Source of the DNA: DATIRA01 sp964553405 | Lineage (GTDB): Bacteria; Pseudomonadota; Gammaproteobacteria; Steroidobacterales; Steroidobacteraceae | Direction: 5' to 3' | DNA length: 36,333 bases | Assembly (NCBI GenBank): GCA_964553405.1 | Contig: CAZKLS010000017.1 | Coordinates: forward strand, 1 to 36,333 | Part shown: positions 32,403-36,333 of the stretch, piece after piece | Layout: each line of letters opens with the position of its first letter | How positions within the stretch are numbered: position 1 is the first letter of the stretch | The notes under the pieces: generated by a model | Told to the model about the DNA's origin: nothing | Database searches by the model: none | What the model saw: the letters and a program-made list of their open reading frames with translations, nothing else | Position numbers and translations under genes: made by a program

Positions 32403-33305
32403 ATGCCATCAGACAAGCCGATGCCGCGGGCGAGCGATTTCGATCCCGAGGTCCTGCTGGTCTTCGACCAGTACGTCCATGGCGACATCGACCGGCGCAC
32501 TTTTCTCGAGAGGGTAGGGAAGTTCGCGGTGGGCTCGGTGACGGCTGCGGGACTGCTCGGCGCATTGAGTCCACGATTCGCCGAAGCCCAGCAGGTCGCA
32601 CCGACCGACCCGCGACTCGATGCGCGTTTCGTCGAGTACGATTCGCCGAAAGGCTACGGCAGGGCACGCGGTTACCTGGTCCGCCCCGCAAAGGCCGACG
32701 GGCCGCTGCCGCTGGTGCTGGTCGTGCACGAGAACCGTGGACTCAATCCTCACATCGAGGACGTCGCGCGGCGCATCGCGCTCGAGAATTTCGTGGCGCT
32801 GGCGCCCGATGCGCTGTTTCCGCTCGGAGGCTACCCGGGTGACGAGGACCGCGCCCGGACACTCTTCAAGGACCTCGAGCAGCCCAAGGCGTTCGAGGAT
32901 TTCATTGCCGCGACCGGCTACCTGCGCTCCCAGCCCGGCACGAACGGGCAACTCGGCGTAGTGGGCTTCTGTTACGGCGGAGCGATTGCGAACCGGCTGG
33001 CCACGGCGTTGCCGGACCTCGGGGCCGCCGTACCCTTCTACGGCAGCGCACCGCCGCTGGAACAGGTGGGCGCGATCAAGGCCGAGCTGCTGCTGCACTT
33101 CGCGGCCAACGACGAGCGCGTCAACGCGAGCTGGCCGCCGTACCAGGCGGCGCTGGAAGCTGCAGGCGTCGAATTCACTGCGCACTTCTATCCGGATACG
33201 CAGCACGGCTTCAACAACGACACGACACCGCGCTACGACCCCGAGGCCGCCGGGCTTGCCTGGCGCCGAACTGTGGAGTTCTTCAACCGCGTGCTGCGCG
33301 GCTGA
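32403..33305 (+). CDS. Dienelactone hydrolase family protein with Tat-type signal
   Basis: This 300-aa exported alpha/beta hydrolase has residues 31-36, RRTFLE, followed by a hydrophobic stretch (about 40-58) and an Ala-rich cleavage area (SPRFAEAQ), typical of a twin-arginine signal placed after a roughly 30-residue N-extension. The catalytic triad is Cys190 (GFCYGG), Asp237 (FAANDERV) and His268 (DTQHGFNN), and Glu110 in HENRGLN matches the DLH residue that activates the Cys. The enzyme would cleave dienelactones or other small esters in the periplasm. GGAG lies just before the ATG. It starts 36 bases after the oxidoreductase and may be co-transcribed with it. Confidence 0.9.
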   Translation: MPSDKPMPRASDFDPEVLLVFDQYVHGDIDRRTFLERVGKFAVGSVTAAGLLGALSPRFAEAQQVAPTDPRLDARFVEYDSPKGYGRARGYLVRPAKADGPLPLVLVVHENRGLNPHIEDVARRIALENFVALAPDALFPLGGYPGDEDRARTLFKDLEQPKAFEDFIAATGYLRSQPGTNGQLGVVGFCYGGAIANRLATALPDLGAAVPFYGSAPPLEQVGAIKAELLLHFAANDERVNASWPPYQAALEAAGVEFTAHFYPDTQHGFNNDTTPRYDPEAAGLAWRRTVEFFNRVLRG

Positions 33306-33330
33306 ACGGGCCGCAACCAGGTGTCGGCGT

Positions 33331-33357
33331 GCCGGCCGGGCGTGAATCCCGTCCGGC
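33331..33357 (+). terminator. Terminator after the dienelactone hydrolase gene
   Basis: GCCGGCCGGG (33331-33340) and CCCGTCCGGC (33348-33357) form a 10-bp stem with one mismatch and a 7-base loop. CTTCGCCTTTTAC follows, giving a short T-tract. It lies 26 bases after the hydrolase stop. Confidence 0.65.
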
Positions 33358-33400
33358 CTTCGCCTTTTACTTAACGTACCAGCACGGGCGCGCCAGGGCG

Positions 33401-33438
33401 CGGGAAGCCTCGCATGTGTACCGCGCGTTCCCGTTTTT
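33401..33438 (+). terminator. Second weaker terminator-like hairpin
   Basis: CGGGAA (33401-33406) and TTCCCG (33428-33433) enclose a 21-base loop and are followed directly by TTTTT. It lies 44 bases beyond the first hairpin and may back it up. The rest of the gap to the next gene (33439-33592) shows no convincing promoter. Confidence 0.35.
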
Positions 33439-33592
33439 GTGACGCAATTAACGAGATTACGCGCTTGTGAAGCAGTTTCAGGCCTTGTACGCGAATCGCG
33501 CTAGCAGGAAGCTGTCCTAGCGGCTGCACCCGACCTTCTTGCACGGGACGACGCGCCCAGGGACGGCGCGGATAGTACGGGAGTAGGCACTG

Positions 33593-34579
33593 ATGCTGAC
33601 CATGGATCCGACCCGATCGCGCAGGACCCTCGAGGCCCTGGAACAGGCGACACAGGACCACGCCGAGTGGCACGAAAACCTGCTGCGAGCGATCGTCTTC
33701 AGGTCGCCGATCGACCCGAAGGACCTCGGGGGCGCCCCTCAACTGAGTTGCCGGCTCGGCCAGTGGTATTACGAAAGGGCCCCGGCCGAACTCTGGGGAC
33801 AGCCCGCGTTTGCAGCGATCGGGACCGAGCACGAGCGACTGCACCGGACGGCGTCTCGGCTGCTCCGCGACGTGGCGAATGGCGAGCCGATCACCCGCCG
33901 AGGGTTCGACGAGCTGGTCGCAGGTAGCGCGCGACTGAGACTCGCGCTCGACACCCTCAAGCGGCAGATCCAGGGCCAGCTGCGAAATCTCGACCCGCTG
34001 ACAGGGGCCTGCGGCCGCTCGGACATGCTGCCCGAGCTGCGCCAGTGGCACGAACTGGCCAGGCGCGGGGTGCAGACCTGCTGCATCGTGTTCATGGACG
34101 TCGATCGCCTCAAGGAGATCAATGACACCTACGGTCACCAGGTCGGCGACCAGATGCTGGCCGAGTCGGTGCGATACCTGCGCAGGCACCTGCGCCCGTA
34201 CGACAAGGTCTTTCGCTACGGTGGCGACGAGTTCCTGATCGCGCTGCCTGGTTCAGACCTCGACCTCGGCCGCGCGGCGATCAAGCGGGTCTGCGACGGG
34301 CTCTCCAGTGCTCCGCTGATCCGCGGTCCCGATGGGGTCGAGTTGCACGCGACCGTTTCCTTCGGACTGGCACTGCTCGACCCGAACGTCAGCGTAGAGC
34401 AGGCGATCGAGCGGGCCGACCAGGCATTGCTGCTCGCGAAGACCGCCGGACGCAACCGTGCGATCTGCTGGGACGAATCGGTGACCACCAGCACGCGCCT
34501 CAGGCGGCTCGACGTCGCCAGTTTCGAGGCAGCGATGTCCTCGGGCGAGATCACTGCCGGTCCGATGACTCCCGAATAG
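33593..34579 (+). CDS. dgcZ: Zinc-sensing diguanylate cyclase (CZB-GGDEF), DgcZ-like
   Basis: This 328-aa enzyme makes cyclic di-GMP from two GTP. Residues about 10-130 are a CZB domain whose ligands His23, Cys53, His80 and His84 have the same spacing (30, 27, 4) as His22, Cys52, His79 and His83 of Escherichia coli DgcZ. Zinc binding there inhibits the cyclase. The GGDEF domain spans about 135-295: LDPLTGACGR, FMDVDRLKEINDTYGH, and RYGGDEFLI with GGDEF at 211-215. The inhibitory site RPYD (202-205) is five residues upstream, so product feedback is expected. It is soluble and cytoplasmic. GGGAG nine bases before the first ATG supports 33593; a second ATG is at 33602. Confidence 0.93.
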   Translation: MLTMDPTRSRRTLEALEQATQDHAEWHENLLRAIVFRSPIDPKDLGGAPQLSCRLGQWYYERAPAELWGQPAFAAIGTEHERLHRTASRLLRDVANGEPITRRGFDELVAGSARLRLALDTLKRQIQGQLRNLDPLTGACGRSDMLPELRQWHELARRGVQTCCIVFMDVDRLKEINDTYGHQVGDQMLAESVRYLRRHLRPYDKVFRYGGDEFLIALPGSDLDLGRAAIKRVCDGLSSAPLIRGPDGVELHATVSFGLALLDPNVSVEQAIERADQALLLAKTAGRNRAICWDESVTTSTRLRRLDVASFEAAMSSGEITAGPMTPE

Positions 34580-34580
34580 C

Positions 34581-34616
34581 GCGACCCCGCGCTGCCCGTG
34601 AGCAGCGTCGGGTCGC
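34581..34616 (+). terminator. Hairpin directly after the diguanylate cyclase gene
   Basis: GCGACCC (34581-34587) pairs with GGGTCGC (34610-34616), and CGCTGC (34590-34595) with GCAGCG (34602-34607), closed by a 6-base loop. The two stems are joined by one G-T wobble and one mismatch. It starts one base after the stop codon. No T-tract follows, so termination would be weak or Rho-dependent. Confidence 0.5.
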
Positions 34617-34749
34617 TCAGGGCTTCCGACAGCACCCCCGCCGGAGTGTGACAGCACGTCCGGCTGCCGCCGTTTGGCCGATCCGTCCCGCTGGCAGGGA
34701 GATTTTGAGGCAGAATCTTCCTGGACTCGATCCGGCACGGGGCAGAGCG

Positions 34750-36333
34750 ATGCATCGCTACGTTCAAGCGCGACAGGTCCTGCCGCTCATTCTCGCCGCG
34801 ACCGGACTCGCGGCCTGCGGGGGAGGGGGCGGATCAGGGGGCGGCTCCGGACCGCCACCCGAGCCACCCACGCCGCCGGTCTACACGACCCCGACGGCGG
34901 TCCGGGTCTCCGGCGCCACGCCTTTCGCGGCCGGCTGCCTGACCGTACCCGAGGGCTCGGCGATCTATACGAATGCAGAGGTCGAACCCCACCTCTCGAT
35001 CGATCCGCTGGACCCGAACCACCTGGTCGCCGCCTGGCAGCAGGACCGACTTTCGGACGGCGGTGCGCGCGGGCTCGTCACGGCGGTCTCCGTCGACGGC
35101 GGCACGAGCTGGAACGGCTACCAGGCTTCACCGTTCTCGGTGTGCGCCGGCGGCGAGTTCCAGCGGACATCGGATCCCTGGGTCAGCATCCACGGCAGCA
35201 CCGTCGTGCAGATCGGCATCGCCTTCTCCGGCGCCGCGCTCACATCGGGCGCGCGCAGTGCCGTGCTCGCCGCGCGGTCAGTCGATGGAGGGTTCACCTG
35301 GAGTCCGAGCATCGCGCTGGCCGACGACGACGGTTCGCAGTATTTCCACGACAAAGAGAGCGTCACGATCGACCCGACCGACCCGCGCTACGTGTACGCG
35401 GTCTGGGATCGCCTGGACCCAGAGGGCTGGGGGCCGACCTTGCTCGCCCGCTCGACCGACGGCGGCATCAACTGGGCGCCGCCGCAGGTGATCTACGACC
35501 CGGGCGGCGCCGGCCGGCAGACCATCGGCAACGTCGTCGTCGTCGCGCCGGACGGCGTCGTGTTCAACTTCTTCACGGAACTCGTGCCGGTCGCCGACGA
35601 TCCTGACCGGACCGCAGGGTATCTCGCGGTGATCCGCTCGGACGACAAGGGGCTCAGCTGGTCCGAGCCGGTTCGAATCGCGGAGATGCTGCCGGTGGGC
35701 ACGAGAATTCCGTCGTCGCCGCAGATCGTGGTTCGTGCCGCTGAAATCCTCGGCACGTTCGCCGTGGATCCGCTCGAAGGCACGCTCTACGCCGCGTGGC
35801 AGGATTCGCGCTTCACCGGGGGCCGACACGACGCAATCGCGCTCGCCTGGTCGGCCGACGGCGGCGCCAGCTGGAGCCCGCCCGTGCGGGTCAACGCGGA
35901 CCCGTCCGTGCCAGCCTTCACGCCGACGCTGGCGGTGCTGCAGGACGGCACGATCGGTGTCGCTTACTACGATTTCCGTCAATCCGGCTCCGCGACGTTC
36001 CAGCCGACCGAGTTCTGGCTCGCGACGTCCCGGGATCGCGTGACCTGGCGCGAGACGCGCCTGGCCGGGAACTTCGACATGCTGAATGCGCCGTTCGCAG
36101 GCGGACTCTTCGTCGGCGATTACCAGGGCCTCGTGGGCCACGGCTCGACCTTCGTCGCGCTCTACTCGCGGGTGAACAACGGCGACACCGGGAACCGGAC
36201 GGACACGTTCGCGGATCGGGTCGATTCAGGTAGTGGAGTCCCTGCAGCGATTGGACTCCAGGGAGGCGCACGCAAAGCCGCCGTCGTCGACTGGAGCGAG
36301 TCGGCGCAGCAGCGCGTCGGCCGGCACCTGGCC
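34750..36333 (+). CDS. Asp-box (BNR, sialidase-like) lipoprotein, cut by the right edge
   Basis: The frame is open for 528 codons and runs off the window. The N-terminus is a lipoprotein signal with lipobox GLAAC (Cys23), then a Gly/Ser/Pro linker (24-45), so the protein is tethered to the membrane. Asp boxes (S-x-D-x-G-x-x-W) occur at residues 114-121, 177-184, 235-242, 297-304 and 368-375, with a degenerate one at 427-433. This spacing of about 60 residues is the mark of a six-bladed propeller of the sialidase/exo-alpha-sialidase superfamily. The Arg triad of a true sialidase is not evident, so glycan binding or another hydrolysis is equally possible. Confidence 0.88.
   Translation, partial: MHRYVQARQVLPLILAATGLAACGGGGGSGGGSGPPPEPPTPPVYTTPTAVRVSGATPFAAGCLTVPEGSAIYTNAEVEPHLSIDPLDPNHLVAAWQQDRLSDGGARGLVTAVSVDGGTSWNGYQASPFSVCAGGEFQRTSDPWVSIHGSTVVQIGIAFSGAALTSGARSAVLAARSVDGGFTWSPSIALADDDGSQYFHDKESVTIDPTDPRYVYAVWDRLDPEGWGPTLLARSTDGGINWAPPQVIYDPGGAGRQTIGNVVVVAPDGVVFNFFTELVPVADDPDRTAGYLAVIRSDDKGLSWSEPVRIAEMLPVGTRIPSSPQIVVRAAEILGTFAVDPLEGTLYAAWQDSRFTGGRHDAIALAWSADGGASWSPPVRVNADPSVPAFTPTLAVLQDGTIGVAYYDFRQSGSATFQPTEFWLATSRDRVTWRETRLAGNFDMLNAPFAGGLFVGDYQGLVGHGSTFVALYSRVNNGDTGNRTDTFADRVDSGSGVPAAIGLQGGARKAAVVDWSESAQQRVGRHLA

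Noticed and set aside
33660..33690. TGGCAC...TGC as a sigma-54 promoter
   Set aside because: The GG-GC distance is 11 rather than 10 bases and the sequence lies inside the CZB-GGDEF coding region. No good sigma-54 element was seen ahead of the T6SS genes.
1..36333. CRISPR arrays, tRNA or rRNA genes, insertion sequences, prophage
   Set aside because: No regularly spaced repeats, cloverleaf-like sequence, transposase or terminal repeats were found on reading both strands.

Overview
This is a high-GC window with tightly packed genes. The gene families (an 11-gene type VI secretion operon, a DgcZ-like zinc/c-di-GMP enzyme, AhpC/AhpF, and a membrane segment of the ELKRRxVFKVA type) point to a gammaproteobacterium. 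Genus cannot be read from the sequence. A run of exactly 100 N (20492-20591) shows that this is a scaffolded draft or metagenome assembly.

Positions 1-19219 hold part of a type VI secretion system (T6SS) locus. At the left edge, on the minus strand and cut by the window, is a TssC-family sheath protein with a TssB-like N-terminal domain. Divergent from it is a TPR-methyltransferase, followed by a minus-strand membrane FHA protein and a small unknown gene. The main plus-strand run is vgrG, a 189-aa unknown, PAAR, tagH (FHA), tssJ, tssK, tssL (with an OmpA-like domain), tssM, a tagF-pppA fusion, a ppkA Ser/Thr kinase and a lipoprotein alpha/beta hydrolase. Gaps are 37 bp or less, with two 4-bp overlaps. 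The window therefore encodes the spike, the membrane complex, the baseplate contact TssK and a full threonine-phosphorylation switch (kinase, phosphatase, FHA reader). TssA, TssE, TssF, TssG, ClpV, Hcp and ordinary TssB/TssC are absent and are expected left of position 1. TssL and PpkA carry nearly the same short motif, (D/E)RTI(I/L)(K/R)P, in disordered regions. It is a candidate phospho-threonine mark for the FHA proteins.

Positions 19188-23761 hold an autotransporter beta-barrel gene (minus) and, divergent from it, a Sel1/coiled-coil/caspase-like gene (plus). Both lose their 5' ends in the N gap. The caspase gene overlaps an enoyl-CoA hydratase-family gene by one base.

Positions 23762-29914 hold minus-strand genes: ahpF, ahpC, a GNAT acetyltransferase, and a GH57 glycoside hydrolase coupled to glycogen synthase. 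A 17-bp stem hairpin lies between ahpC and ahpF, and four CTAT repeats lie upstream of ahpC.

Positions 30045-36333 hold plus-strand genes: a molybdopterin oxidoreductase, a Tat-type dienelactone hydrolase, a CZB-GGDEF diguanylate cyclase with the same zinc-ligand spacing as DgcZ, and a lipoprotein with Asp-box (sialidase-like) repeats cut by the right edge.

No tRNA, rRNA, CRISPR array or insertion sequence was seen, and no gene-free stretch exceeds 300 bases.
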